Counted from the stretch's first letter, positions 7,901 through 15,844 are shown. The stretch: DNA of 40,454 bases from CAZXCG01 sp964639205 (GCA_964639205.1 CAZXCG010000013.1:1-40454), one strand, 5' to 3'. The notes: a model not told the origin generated them from the sequence alone. A program made the numbers and translations.

Positions 7901-9299
7901 GCTTTACCCTCCTTTCCGTTTCGTCCGTCCGAATTATTGCGGAGTAGCCGCCGTAAACGCGCTTGACCTTGCGTCCGTACGGCGCCGAAAAATTAAGAAC
8001 ACAGCCCAGCACGTCGCTGCCCGTGTTTTTCAGGGCGTGCAGCGTGTTTTGCACGGTGTGAACGTCGGCATATTCCTGACGTACAACCAGCAGAACCGCG
8101 TCAGCAAACTCGGCAATATTGCACGCGTCCGTTTTTTCGGAAACGGCGGGAGTATCTATAATAACATAATCGTATCTTTGTCTTGCCTGAGCTATCAGCG
8201 AAGCCGCCTGCTTTGAGGTGACAAGGTCAAACGACGCGGCCGGAAAGCGGTTTCCGGCAATATAAAGCGGCAGCTCGCGGAATTTACGGATAATTTTATT
8301 GGATTCGTCGCTTTCGGAAAGGTAATCCGAAAGCTGAGCGTTTTCCGGCACGCTTGCCCCGAAAAAGGCTGAAACGGAGGGGTTTGCAAAGTCGAAATCG
8401 AGCAAAAGCACGTGCCTGCCCATCTGCGCCAGGGCGATGGCAAGATTCGCGGCTACAGTGGTTTTCCCCTCTTTTTTACAGGCGCTCGCCACAACTATGG
8501 CGCTCGCGCCGTTCTTTGCCCTTGCCGTTTCAACGGTCACTCTCAAATCTCTGTACGCCTCGGTGAAATTCAGCGACCTCAAGGAATCTATCACCGAAAC
8601 CCTCCTGCGCTTTTTTGAAGCGCCGTTTTTCTCATACGGAACGCTCGCCGCCACAGGCAGGTTGAGCAGCCGCGTAACGTCGTTTTTATCGGTTATTCCG
8701 TCTTTAACGCAGAAGGCAATAACCGTAATCGCCGCGGCAAGCAGCGCGCCGACCAAAAATCCCATAGCGGCGGTTTTTAACGGCGAAGCGGAGCCTGCGG
8801 GCTCTTGGGGTACCTCCGCCGGCTCGAGCACATTTACAACGGCGTTTCCCGTAACCGACTCGGTAAACTGCGGGTACACCTCGCTCAGCGTTTCAAACAG
8901 CAGATACGAATCCCGCGGTGAAGACGCTGTGGCAGACATAACAAAAAAGTTGGTGTCTTCGATTACCGAAGCGGAAATAGTGCCGGGTAATTCTTCAACG
9001 CCCATTTCCTTGCACACCGCCGTCTGCATTTCTTCGCTGTTTATCATGGTACACAGCACGCCGGCAAGCTCAATACTGTTTTGCAGGTTCAAAATCACCC
9101 CGTTTGAAGAGCGGCTGTCGGTAACCGCCAAAGTAGAAGCGGTGCGGTACGCCGGCTTAACAAACAGCAAAGAATAACCTACCGCCGCCGCCGCGGTAAG
9201 ACAGGCGACAATGAAGACAAAGAGCTTGTGCCTCAGAACGTTGCCCAGCGCCTTTAAAATGTCTATCTCTTTGTTTGTGTTATTATATTCTGCCAACAA
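7890..9299 (-). CDS. Wzz/CpsD-type fusion, BY-kinase with intact Walker A
   Basis: A 469-residue paralogue of the next gene: membrane segments at about 24-46 and 177-198, an external Wzz-like region between, and a cytoplasmic kinase domain from about 235. Walker A is ACKKEGKTT with Lys279; Walker B is VIIDTP (389-394). Walker A' is LLLDFDFANP, lacking the usual Arg-Arg. The C-terminus has three closely spaced tyrosines (441, 449, 452), a short version of the autophosphorylated tail. This is probably the active kinase of the pair. Starts with TTG (9299, or 9296) behind AAGGGG. No glycosyltransferase genes are adjacent, so the polysaccharide locus must lie elsewhere. Confidence 0.9.
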   Translation of the reverse strand: MLAEYNNTNKEIDILKALGNVLRHKLFVFIVACLTAAAAVGYSLLFVKPAYRTASTLAVTDSRSSNGVILNLQNSIELAGVLCTMINSEEMQTAVCKEMGVEELPGTISASVIEDTNFFVMSATASSPRDSYLLFETLSEVYPQFTESVTGNAVVNVLEPAEVPQEPAGSASPLKTAAMGFLVGALLAAAITVIAFCVKDGITDKNDVTRLLNLPVAASVPYEKNGASKKRRRVSVIDSLRSLNFTEAYRDLRVTVETARAKNGASAIVVASACKKEGKTTVAANLAIALAQMGRHVLLLDFDFANPSVSAFFGASVPENAQLSDYLSESDESNKIIRKFRELPLYIAGNRFPAASFDLVTSKQAASLIAQARQRYDYVIIDTPAVSEKTDACNIAEFADAVLLVVRQEYADVHTVQNTLHALKNTGSDVLGCVLNFSAPYGRKVKRVYGGYSAIIRTDETERRVKHAK

Positions 9300-9372
9300 A
9301 CAGTTCCCCTTTCAAGAAATTTAAAAAACAAATTTAAAATATAAAGGAATTCATAACGGCGGGCGTCCGCGC

Positions 9373-9951
9373 TCAGGTTATAACAACCTCAAAGGATTGT
9401 GAAACCATATCCCCGCAGGAGTTTGTTACTTCAAACGGCAGAGTATGAGTTCCCACGGTCAGCAGATTAAGGTTGCCGTTAAAAATAATTTTATCGGAAA
9501 TATCTCCGTCGATTACGTCTATGCACTCAAGCCGCTCGATTATCTGGGAAAGAGTAACTCCCGACGAAAACTCGAGAGCGGATTTTGCCTTTATCTCCGG
9601 CGAACGGTAGTCGGTATATGTTATTTCGCGTTCAAGCTTTGTAACGTTATTGGCGGAATCAAACGCTGCATATGTGACAAAGCGCGTTTTTCGGGAGGTG
9701 ATTTGCGACATACTTTCAATAATAACCGTGCCGGTAACGTCGCCGTCCTCCGGGTCGGACGCGGAAACGCCTTCCATAAGCTCTTCGTTCGTTACCGTTA
9801 CGCTGAATTCGTTTGAGACCGAATCCGAAAGAGTAATAACCGGCGGCTTGTCCGTTTTCAGCTCTTCATAAGTGCAAAAAGCAATAAAAGCGATAACGAC
9901 CGCTGTAAAAGCCGCAACTCCCGCCCGGCGTTTTATTCTGTCAGCTTCCAC
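9373..9951 (-). CDS. Membrane-anchored protein with Ig-like (DUF5011-type) domains
   Basis: A 192-residue protein with one N-terminal membrane segment (about 12-27) and an outward-facing remainder resembling two DUF5011/bacterial Ig-like repeats: SASDPEDGDVTGTV with VTYAAFDSANNVTKLERE, then CIDVIDGDISDKI with LPFEVTNSCGD. Such beta-sandwich modules usually mediate surface contacts. It heads the operon with the two BY-kinases, so a role in the envelope polysaccharide machinery is plausible but inferred. The GTG start has a run of nine G four bases upstream acting as ribosome-binding site. Confidence 0.8.
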   Translation of the reverse strand: MEADRIKRRAGVAAFTAVVIAFIAFCTYEELKTDKPPVITLSDSVSNEFSVTVTNEELMEGVSASDPEDGDVTGTVIIESMSQITSRKTRFVTYAAFDSANNVTKLEREITYTDYRSPEIKAKSALEFSSGVTLSQIIERLECIDVIDGDISDKIIFNGNLNLLTVGTHTLPFEVTNSCGDMVSQSFEVVIT

Positions 9952-9964
9952 ATTACCCCCCCCC
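9951..9964 (-). promoter_or_regulatory. G9 homopolymer as ribosome-binding site
   Basis: On the minus strand nine consecutive G (9956-9964) are followed by TAAT and the GTG start. No AGGAGG-like site exists upstream, so the G-run must serve as the Shine-Dalgarno sequence. Homopolymers of this length can slip during replication, which would change the spacing to the start codon. Confidence 0.45.
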
Positions 9965-10064
9965 GCGCATAAATGGGGTTATACTGTCTTGTATTTCTCC
10001 CGCCGAAATCCCGAACCGAACCCCGCGTTCAAAAACGGGGTTTGTCCGCGTTCAAGCTTTTTCT

Positions 10065-10073
10065 ATTGTATCA
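10065..10073 (-). promoter_or_regulatory. Extended -10 promoter for the BY-kinase operon
   Basis: On the minus strand TGATACAAT is an extended -10 (TGn plus TACAAT, 10065-10073). The -35 position is A/T-rich with no good hexamer. It lies about 110 bases before the Ig-like gene. Confidence 0.45.
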
Positions 10074-10115
10074 TACTACAATAAAAATTAAAAGTCTTTT
10101 TTTCGGCTCGTAGCC

Positions 10116-10201
10116 AAAAAAAGCCCCGAAAAACACAAGCTGCACCCTTGCTTCCGGCTTTGTGACGTATCATATCGCTTTGTCCGGCTTACGGGGTGCA
10201 G
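10116..10201 (-). other. Structured intergenic region after ricT (terminator or unknown RNA)
   Basis: Starting about 30 bases after the ricT stop, CTGCACCC (10194-10201 read on the minus strand) pairs perfectly with GGGTGCAG (10140-10147), enclosing about 46 bases that contain two CCGG boxes and ACAAAG-type direct repeats. It is followed by CGGGGC and seven T (10116-10122). A competing pairing CCCCG/CGGGG just before the T-run is possible. It most likely ends the holB-ricT transcript. I do not recognise a riboswitch class. Confidence 0.4.
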
Positions 10202-10231
10202 TAAAAGCGGCGGGGGACGTCCGCGCTCGGG

Positions 10232-11098
10232 TTATTCAAGCCCTTTAAGCGCTTTGATATCCTCCGGGTCGATTTTTATATATCCGTTTTTAATAATTTT
10301 AACCTGCTTGACCTTAAAGCTGTGCGGGGCGGCGGACTCAGCCATGCTGTCAAGCTGAACCTTAACCGTACCCGTCATAAGGTTTGTTTCGGTAACAACG
10401 CCCTTTCCCTCCGGAGTTTCGACAATCGCTCCGATTTTGGGAGTGCATCTGAGCAGATCGGCGTACGCCTCCTGCTCGTAGTTGAGGCAGCACATCAGTC
10501 TGCCGCATGTACCGGAAATTTTGGTCGGTGAAAGCGAAAGCCCCTGCTCCTTTGCCATTTTAATTGAAACGGGGCGGAATTCACCCAAAAAGGTGTGGCA
10601 GCAGAACGGCCGCCCGCATATGCCCAAACCTCCCATAACCTTTGATTCGTCGCGCACGCCTATTTGCCGCAGCTCGATTCTTGTTTTGAAAACCGCCGCC
10701 AGATCTTTAACAAGCAGGCGGAAATCGATCCTGCCCTCGGCGGTAAAATAAAAAAGTATTTTGCTGTTGTCAAAGGTATATTCAACGTCTACAAGACGCA
10801 TTTCCAGCTTATGCTCTTTGACCTTTTTCTCAAAAACGGCGGCGGCTTCCTTTTCCTTTTTGCGGTTGCTCTCAAGCCGGCTCAAATCCTCGGGAGTAGC
10901 CTTGCGGATCAGCTTTTTGAGCGGATGCACAATCTCTTCGTCGGGAATTTCTTTATTTGTAATCGCAACCACGCCGCACTCGATACCGCGCGCGGTTTCC
11001 ACAATTACTCTGTCGTTCGTGTTCAGCAGAGCGCTGTCGGGGTCAAAATAGTAAACCTTGCCAACGTCCTTAAATCTTACGCCTATTACTTCTGCCAT
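10232..11098 (-). CDS. ricT: RicT/YaaT-type PSP1 C-terminal domain protein
   Basis: A 288-residue PSP1-domain protein. In Bacillus subtilis RicT (YaaT) belongs to the RicAFT iron-sulfur complex that affects RNase Y-dependent mRNA maturation, sporulation and biofilm formation. The cysteine motifs are present: GICGRPFCCHTF and GTCGRLMCCLNYE (about residues 160-210), which contribute cluster ligands in that complex. A basic, helical segment (about 80-105) precedes them. The ATG at 11098 has AAGGAG 6 bases upstream; an earlier in-frame start at 11122 has none. It overlaps holB by 13 bases, the usual holB-ricT order in Firmicutes. Confidence 0.92.
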   Translation of the reverse strand: MAEVIGVRFKDVGKVYYFDPDSALLNTNDRVIVETARGIECGVVAITNKEIPDEEIVHPLKKLIRKATPEDLSRLESNRKKEKEAAAVFEKKVKEHKLEMRLVDVEYTFDNSKILFYFTAEGRIDFRLLVKDLAAVFKTRIELRQIGVRDESKVMGGLGICGRPFCCHTFLGEFRPVSIKMAKEQGLSLSPTKISGTCGRLMCCLNYEQEAYADLLRCTPKIGAIVETPEGKGVVTETNLMTGTVKVQLDSMAESAAPHSFKVKQVKIIKNGYIKIDPEDIKALKGLE

Positions 11099-11952
11099 AC
11101 TGTTCTCCTTAATTCCGCACACAATCGGGTTGTAAGCAGATTTATATTTACATTCTGTTTAAGCCTCATTCTGGAGTCGGAAATTATATCTATAAGCGCC
11201 AAAAGCTTTCCCCTTGTAATTTGTTTTGCAAGCTGTTCGGCTGTCTGCGCGTCGGTTTGGGCGCTGCCGCCGCAGGCGGCTGCCAAAGCGTCGCGGAAAA
11301 GGTCGGAAATAATCTCAAATATAATATCCGCCTGAGCGGCGGTTTTTATGCCGCCGAGAATTTTTAAAAGCTCGTATTCGCTGCCGGCAACAACCGCAAG
11401 CGCGGCGCGGCGGGCAAGCTCCAGCTCCTGCGGGTTGTACTCCCGCGCGCTTTCAAGCGAAAAGACCGCCGCCCTCGAGCGCACGGTTTCCAGCATTGCG
11501 CCGCCGTCCTCGCAAGTCAGCAGAAAAAGAGCGTCCGCCGGCGGCTCTTCAAGCGTTTTGAGAAAAGCGTTTTGCGAGATGACCGACATTTTTTTGTCCG
11601 CGTTATATATTATATATACCTTAACGTCCGCCTCGTTGGGAATAACCGCGCAATCGGCTGTCAGGTCGCGTATAGCGTCAACGCTTATGCAGTCCGTCTT
11701 GCCGCTGCCCTCAACAATCTTTACGTCGCTGTGGCGGTGATTTTTCGCGTTAAGGCAGCTCCTGCAAACGCCGCACGGCTTTTCGGTTTCGGCGGTGCAG
11801 ACAGCCCACATGGCAAGAAGGTCGCACAGCTCGGCGCGTTTTTCGTGAGACGCGCCCTCTATAATAACGGCGTGAGGAAGCCGGTTGCGCTTTTCCAACA
11901 GACAAAGCTGCTCTTTAACTGCGTCGCTGCCGTTAAATGACGATAAATTCAC
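11086..11952 (-). CDS. holB: DNA polymerase III delta' subunit
   Basis: A clamp-loader subunit of the replicative polymerase. The 288 residues have the AAA+ fold with zinc-binding cysteines in CTAETEKPCGVCRSC (about 52-66), SVDAIRDL, the IYNADKKM and LKTLEEPPADALFLL segments and an arginine-finger-like TVRSR. The Walker A loop is degenerate (IEGASHEKRA), as usual for delta' subunits, which do not hydrolyse ATP. The SRC motif reads SRA. The start is GTG behind GGAGGAAGG. tmk, often upstream in this cluster, is not here; holB is the first gene of the unit. Confidence 0.92.
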   Translation of the reverse strand: MNLSSFNGSDAVKEQLCLLEKRNRLPHAVIIEGASHEKRAELCDLLAMWAVCTAETEKPCGVCRSCLNAKNHRHSDVKIVEGSGKTDCISVDAIRDLTADCAVIPNEADVKVYIIYNADKKMSVISQNAFLKTLEEPPADALFLLTCEDGGAMLETVRSRAAVFSLESAREYNPQELELARRAALAVVAGSEYELLKILGGIKTAAQADIIFEIISDLFRDALAAACGGSAQTDAQTAEQLAKQITRGKLLALIDIISDSRMRLKQNVNINLLTTRLCAELRRTVWQK

Positions 11953-12014
11953 TGTGCCTTCCTCCTCAAGCTTTTAAATCGGAGCAGCGCTTAGGCTGTA
12001 AACCTATTCGTTTT

Positions 12015-12043
12015 ATTTTAACACAAAAGCCGCCGGATTTCAA
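12015..12043 (-). promoter_or_regulatory. SigA-type promoter for holB-ricT
   Basis: Minus-strand TTGAAA (12038-12043), 17-base spacer, TAAAAT (12015-12020), about 60 bases ahead of the holB start. The rest of the 305-base gap between holB and the PTS gene (11953-12257) holds a terminator (12179-12204) and a 16-base match, TAAATCGGAGCAGCGC (11975-11990), identical to 4329-4344 beside repeat copy A. Confidence 0.7.
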
Positions 12044-12178
12044 CCGCCAAATATATCCCCGCTTTCAATGGTGCGGATCGCTCAAAATTTAACCCCGGCG
12101 CAAACGTCCCCCGTTTGGGGCGGCCGGCAGGTTCAAAAGGAAATTTTGCTCCTTCATTATAATTTTGCGCACAGCAAA

Positions 12179-12204
12179 CCCCCGCGCACCGAAATGCGCG
12201 GGGG
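12179..12204 (-). terminator. Terminator of the NagE-like PTS gene
   Basis: CCCCCGCGCA (12179-12188) pairs with TGCGCGGGGG (12195-12204), a 10-bp GC stem with a 6-base loop, 53 bases after the PTS stop. The T-tract behind it on the minus strand is short (TTT). Confidence 0.65.
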
Positions 12205-12257
12205 AAAGCTTTGATTTTATTCAATTACCTGCAAAAATTATTTGTTATTTGTGCAAA

Positions 12258-13772
12258 TTATTTAGCAAGAGCTTTGAACTCGTCGGCAACGAACTGTACC
12301 TGTGTGCCGATGATTACCTGTACGCTGGTCTTGCTGGGACGGATTACGCCTGCAACGCCTGCGGACTTGATAACCTTTTCGTCAACCTTGGTGTAGTCCT
12401 TGATTTCAAGACGAAGTCTTGTGATGCAGTTGTCGATAGAAGAAACGTTTTCTTTTCCGCCAACGCCCTCAAGAATTATCTTGGCAACCTCTGTGTAATT
12501 GTTGTTGGAAAGAACTACCTTTGTCTCATCTTCGTCATCCTCACGGCCGGGGGTCTTGAGGTCGAACTTTGTAATAACAAAGTAGAATACAACAAAGTAA
12601 ACAACGGCAACAACAACGCCTACGAGCAACAGCAGCAGAACGTTCTGCGCACCGGGCGCCTTGAAGCTGAGAACATAGTCAACAAGACCTGCCGAGAAGT
12701 TGAAGCCTGCTCTTGTGGGAAGCGCAGCAACAACGGCTACGGAGATACCGGTGAGGATTGCGTGAACAAGATAAAGTCCGGGAGCAAGGAACATGAAGGA
12801 GAACTCGAAGGGCTCTGTAACGCCGGTGAAGAATGAAGAAAGAGCGGCGGAGGAAAGAAGACCTACAACAGCGGCTCTCTTCTCTTTCTTAGCGGCTAAG
12901 TACATAGCGAGCGCAGCAGCCGGGAGACCGAGAAGCATTACAGGGAAGAAGCCTGCCTGATACATACCGGTAACCTGACGGGTGCCGTCCATAAGTATTT
13001 CGGAGCCGGAGGATTCGGCAAGGTTTGCAATGTCCAGTGTGCCTGAACCGCCCCAGAATCTGCCGATATCGTTGATGTTTGCCATATCGAACCAGAAAAT
13101 GGAGTTGAGCGCGTGGTGAAGACCGAACGGAATCAACAGTCTGTTGCAGAAACCGTAGATGCCTGCGCCGATAACGCCCAGAGTAAGAATCCACTTACCG
13201 AAAGCGATGAGTCCTGCGAAAATTATTGGCCATACGAACAACAAAATTACAGCAACTACCAAGGAAACCGCCGCCGTTACAATGGCAACGCAGCGCTTGC
13301 CGCTGAAGAAGCCGAGGAAGTCGGGCAGCTTAACCTTGCAGAACTTGTTGTAGCAGGCGGAGCCGATAAGACCGGCCAGAATACCTGTAAACTGTGTTCC
13401 GATTTTGTTGTACGCAGTGTACGCGGCAATGTTGGCCTCCGCAAGCGCGTCAGCATCGGCATATCCTCTCAATACAGCCGCAGAACCGGGTGCAAGAAGA
13501 GTTGTGATAATGAGCCATGATACCAGACCTGCGAGTGAAGCCGTACCGTCGCCGTCTTTTGCCATACCAACAGCAACACCGACAGCAAAAAGGATTGCCA
13601 TGTTGTCGATAATTGAAGACGCAGTCTTGATGAGGAACATCGCAACAGCGCTGTTGGCGCCCCAACCGCTGGGGTCAATCCAGTAACCGACACCGTAAAG
13701 GATACCGGCGACAGGCAAAACTGCTACAGGAAGCATCAAAGATTTGCCCAGTCTTTGAAGATATTTCATCAT
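12258..13772 (-). CDS. PTS transporter IICB, N-acetylglucosamine type (NagE-like)
   Basis: Membrane permease and phosphotransfer unit that imports and phosphorylates a sugar. The 504-residue product has about ten membrane segments (IIC) and a C-terminal IIB domain with the phospho-acceptor Cys449 in DNCITRLRL. IIC motifs (IPFGLHHALNSIFWF, GFFPVMLLGLPAAALAMYLA, FFTGVTEPFEFSFMFLAP, DLKTPGRED) are closer to NagE than to PtsG as I recall those proteins, so GlcNAc is the best guess; glucose is the alternative. There is no fused IIA; the EIIA gene at 15845 should serve. ATG at 13772 has AAGGAG 8 bases upstream. It has its own promoter 131 bases behind the HPr gene. Confidence 0.9.
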   Translation of the reverse strand: MMKYLQRLGKSLMLPVAVLPVAGILYGVGYWIDPSGWGANSAVAMFLIKTASSIIDNMAILFAVGVAVGMAKDGDGTASLAGLVSWLIITTLLAPGSAAVLRGYADADALAEANIAAYTAYNKIGTQFTGILAGLIGSACYNKFCKVKLPDFLGFFSGKRCVAIVTAAVSLVVAVILLFVWPIIFAGLIAFGKWILTLGVIGAGIYGFCNRLLIPFGLHHALNSIFWFDMANINDIGRFWGGSGTLDIANLAESSGSEILMDGTRQVTGMYQAGFFPVMLLGLPAAALAMYLAAKKEKRAAVVGLLSSAALSSFFTGVTEPFEFSFMFLAPGLYLVHAILTGISVAVVAALPTRAGFNFSAGLVDYVLSFKAPGAQNVLLLLLVGVVVAVVYFVVFYFVITKFDLKTPGREDDEDETKVVLSNNNYTEVAKIILEGVGGKENVSSIDNCITRLRLEIKDYTKVDEKVIKSAGVAGVIRPSKTSVQVIIGTQVQFVADEFKALAK

Positions 13773-13815
13773 AAAAATTACTCCTTTCAAAAAAATTTTT
13801 TTATGATGTATCTTT

Positions 13816-13844
13816 ATATTAAAGCTACTTGAAGCAGCTTACAA
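13816..13844 (-). promoter_or_regulatory. Promoter with palindromic operator, NagE-like gene
   Basis: Minus-strand TTGTAA (13839-13844), 17-base spacer, TAATAT (13816-13821). The spacer is nearly filled by an inverted repeat: AAGCTACTT (13822-13830) against AAGCAGCTT (13832-13840), 8 of 9 positions pairing around one central base. A palindrome between -35 and -10 is a classic repressor position. It does not look like a CcpA cre box. A GC hairpin (TCCGGC/GCCGGA) lies just upstream and may end the HPr transcript. Confidence 0.6.
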
Positions 13845-13903
13845 TATACTCATTTTCCCTCCGGCGCGTTGCCGGACAAATCATATACCTTCAAAAAAAG
13901 TCC

Positions 13904-14161
13904 TTAAAGATGCTCTGCAACAAATGTCTGCAGCGCCTGCGCCGCCGCCTCTTCGTCATCGCCGCTGCAGGTGATTTTAATTTCGTCGTCTTTCTTCGCC
14001 CCGAGACTCATAACGCCCATTATGCGCTTTGCGTCAACGGTTTTTTCGCGCGCCGTAATTTTAATATCGCTGCCGAAGCTCAAAGCTAACTTTGAAAGCA
14101 GTCCCGCAGGTCTTGCGTGAAGTCCGAGAGCGTCGGTAATAACATAAGTAAATTCTTTCAT
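13904..14161 (-). CDS. ptsH: HPr phosphocarrier protein lacking Ser46
   Basis: Small phosphocarrier between enzyme I and the EIIA proteins. The 85 residues have normal length and the catalytic His15 in GLHARPAG. The regulatory region reads DAKRIMGVMSLGAKKDDE: position 46, normally Ser phosphorylated by HPr kinase in Firmicutes, is Arg (codon CGC). The rest of the helix-B interaction surface (IMGVMSLG) is intact. This HPr should work in sugar transport but should not form P-Ser-HPr for CcpA-dependent catabolite control. It is not Crh, because His15 is kept. It lies 23 bases behind the enzyme I gene in the same transcript. Confidence 0.95.
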   Translation of the reverse strand: MKEFTYVITDALGLHARPAGLLSKLALSFGSDIKITAREKTVDAKRIMGVMSLGAKKDDEIKITCSGDDEEAAAQALQTFVAEHL

Positions 14162-14184
14162 GTCGGTAGTCCTCCGTTATTTAT

Positions 14185-15813
14185 TCAGTCTGAAATTTTT
14201 GTTTCGCGGATTTTTTTGCGCAGTCCCAGCGTAAACGTCGGTGAAACCGAAAGCTCGTCGTAACCCATTTTCAGGAAGGTTTCCGTTAAGGTCAGGTCGG
14301 AAGCAAGCTCGCCGCAAATTCCCGCCCAAGCTCCGTTGGCGTGAGCGTTGTCCACGATAATTTTAAGCATTTTCAAAATCGCAGGGTGATGAGAATCGTA
14401 AATGTTGTCAAGCATTTGATTCTGCCTGTCTATTGCCAGCGTGTACTGAGTAAGATCGTTTGTTCCCACGCTGAAGAAATCGACCTCTTTTGCAAGCTCG
14501 TCGCTTATCATTACGGCGGCGGGAGTTTCAATCATTATTCCTATTTCAAGCTCGCCGAATTCAACGCACCTTCTTGTTAAATCGGCCTTGACCTCTTCAA
14601 GAATTTCCTTGATTTTGCGGATTTCCGCAACGGAAATAATCATCGGGAACATTACGGATACATTCCCGTATGCCGCCGCGCGGTAAATTGCGCGGAGCTG
14701 TGTTTTGAAAAGCTCGGGGCGGTCAAGACAAATGCGTATCGCGCGGTAGCCCATCGCCGGATTTTCCTCGTGCGGAATACCGAAATAATCCGCCTGCTTG
14801 TCGGCTCCTATATCCAGCGTGCGGATAATAAGCTTTCTGCCTCCAAGCTTTTCGGCTGCGTATTTGTAGCTTTCAAACTGCTCTTCCTCGGTGGGGTAGT
14901 CGCTGCCGCCGATATACAAAAACTCGCTGCGGAAAAGCCCCACGCCGTGGGAATCGTTGCTGAGCACAAGCTCAACGTCCTTTGCATTGCCGATATTTGA
15001 ATATACGTTAATTTTCCTGCCGTCAAGGGTAATATCCTCGAGGCCTTTAAGCTGGTTGAGCAGAGCCTTCTGCTCAAGCTGAGCCTGCCGGCGGCGCCTC
15101 TTTTCGTCAAGAGTGATGTCGTCGGGATCAATGTAGTAAACTCCGCTGTTGCCGTCCACTATCATAGTCTGCCCCTGATAAGCGGGGTCAAGCTCAATGT
15201 CAGCGCCCACAAGCGACGGTATGTTCATGGTTCTTGCCAAAATCGCAGTATGCGAATTTGAAGATCCCTTTTGTGTAACAAACGCAAGGATTTTATCCTT
15301 GGGGAACTGCAGGGTTTCGCTCGGCGTCAGATCCTCGGCGATAATTATCACCGGCTCCGTAATTTGCATTCCGTCCGGATCCATGCCTTGAATATTCATC
15401 GCAAGTCTGCGGGCAAGATCGCGCACGTCTGTCGAGCGCGCCTGCATATAAGGGTCGTCCATCGATGCGAATGTGTTTGCAAATTCTTCGCCCGTTTGCT
15501 TTACTGCGAAAGCCGCGTTTTCCTTATCCTGCGTGATTTTGGCGGTTATTGCTTCCACAAAGTCGAGATCCTCGAGGAACATCATCTGAACGTCGATAAT
15601 CATCGCTTCTTCTTCGCCCACATCGTTCCGCGTCTTTTCAAAAAGGCGCTGAAGCTGCTGCATTGAAAGTGCTTTTGCGCTTTCGTATTTTTCAAGCTCC
15701 GCGGCGGGTGAATCGAGAGACCCGCGCACTATAACGAGCTCCTGCTTTTTGAAAACAAAGGCTTTTCCTATGGCGATTCCGCCGAAAACGCCCTTACCCT
15801 TACCAGTCTTCAT
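14185..15813 (-). CDS. ptsI: PTS enzyme I (phosphoenolpyruvate-protein phosphotransferase)
   Basis: Takes phosphate from PEP and passes it to HPr. The 542-residue protein has the N-terminal HPr-binding/swivel domain with the phosphorylated His188 in KGSSNSHTAILARTMNIPSLVG, and a C-terminal TIM-barrel PEP site with GLFRSEFLYIG, MGYRAIRICLD, MFPMIISVAEI, IGIMIETPAAV, SVGTNDLTQYTLAIDR and GICGELASD. The ATG at 15813 is preferred over TTG 15828 because GGAGA lies upstream of it. The order EIIA, enzyme I, HPr differs from the more common ptsH-ptsI order. Confidence 0.96.
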   Translation of the reverse strand: MKTGKGKGVFGGIAIGKAFVFKKQELVIVRGSLDSPAAELEKYESAKALSMQQLQRLFEKTRNDVGEEEAMIIDVQMMFLEDLDFVEAITAKITQDKENAAFAVKQTGEEFANTFASMDDPYMQARSTDVRDLARRLAMNIQGMDPDGMQITEPVIIIAEDLTPSETLQFPKDKILAFVTQKGSSNSHTAILARTMNIPSLVGADIELDPAYQGQTMIVDGNSGVYYIDPDDITLDEKRRRRQAQLEQKALLNQLKGLEDITLDGRKINVYSNIGNAKDVELVLSNDSHGVGLFRSEFLYIGGSDYPTEEEQFESYKYAAEKLGGRKLIIRTLDIGADKQADYFGIPHEENPAMGYRAIRICLDRPELFKTQLRAIYRAAAYGNVSVMFPMIISVAEIRKIKEILEEVKADLTRRCVEFGELEIGIMIETPAAVMISDELAKEVDFFSVGTNDLTQYTLAIDRQNQMLDNIYDSHHPAILKMLKIIVDNAHANGAWAGICGELASDLTLTETFLKMGYDELSVSPTFTLGLRKKIRETKISD

Positions 15814-15844
15814 ATCAATTATCTCCAAACAGCACGATTACGCC

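Noticed and set aside
10099..10126. T7-GGCT-ACG-AGCC-A7 hairpin as an intrinsic terminator
   Set aside because: On both strands the T-run precedes and the A-run follows the hairpin, the wrong polarity for termination.
10140..10201. c-di-GMP-I (GEMM) riboswitch
   Set aside because: Some ACAAAGCCGG-like similarity, but the aptamer's conserved loops are not in the right order and a promoter lies downstream of it, so the region is not clearly in the leader.
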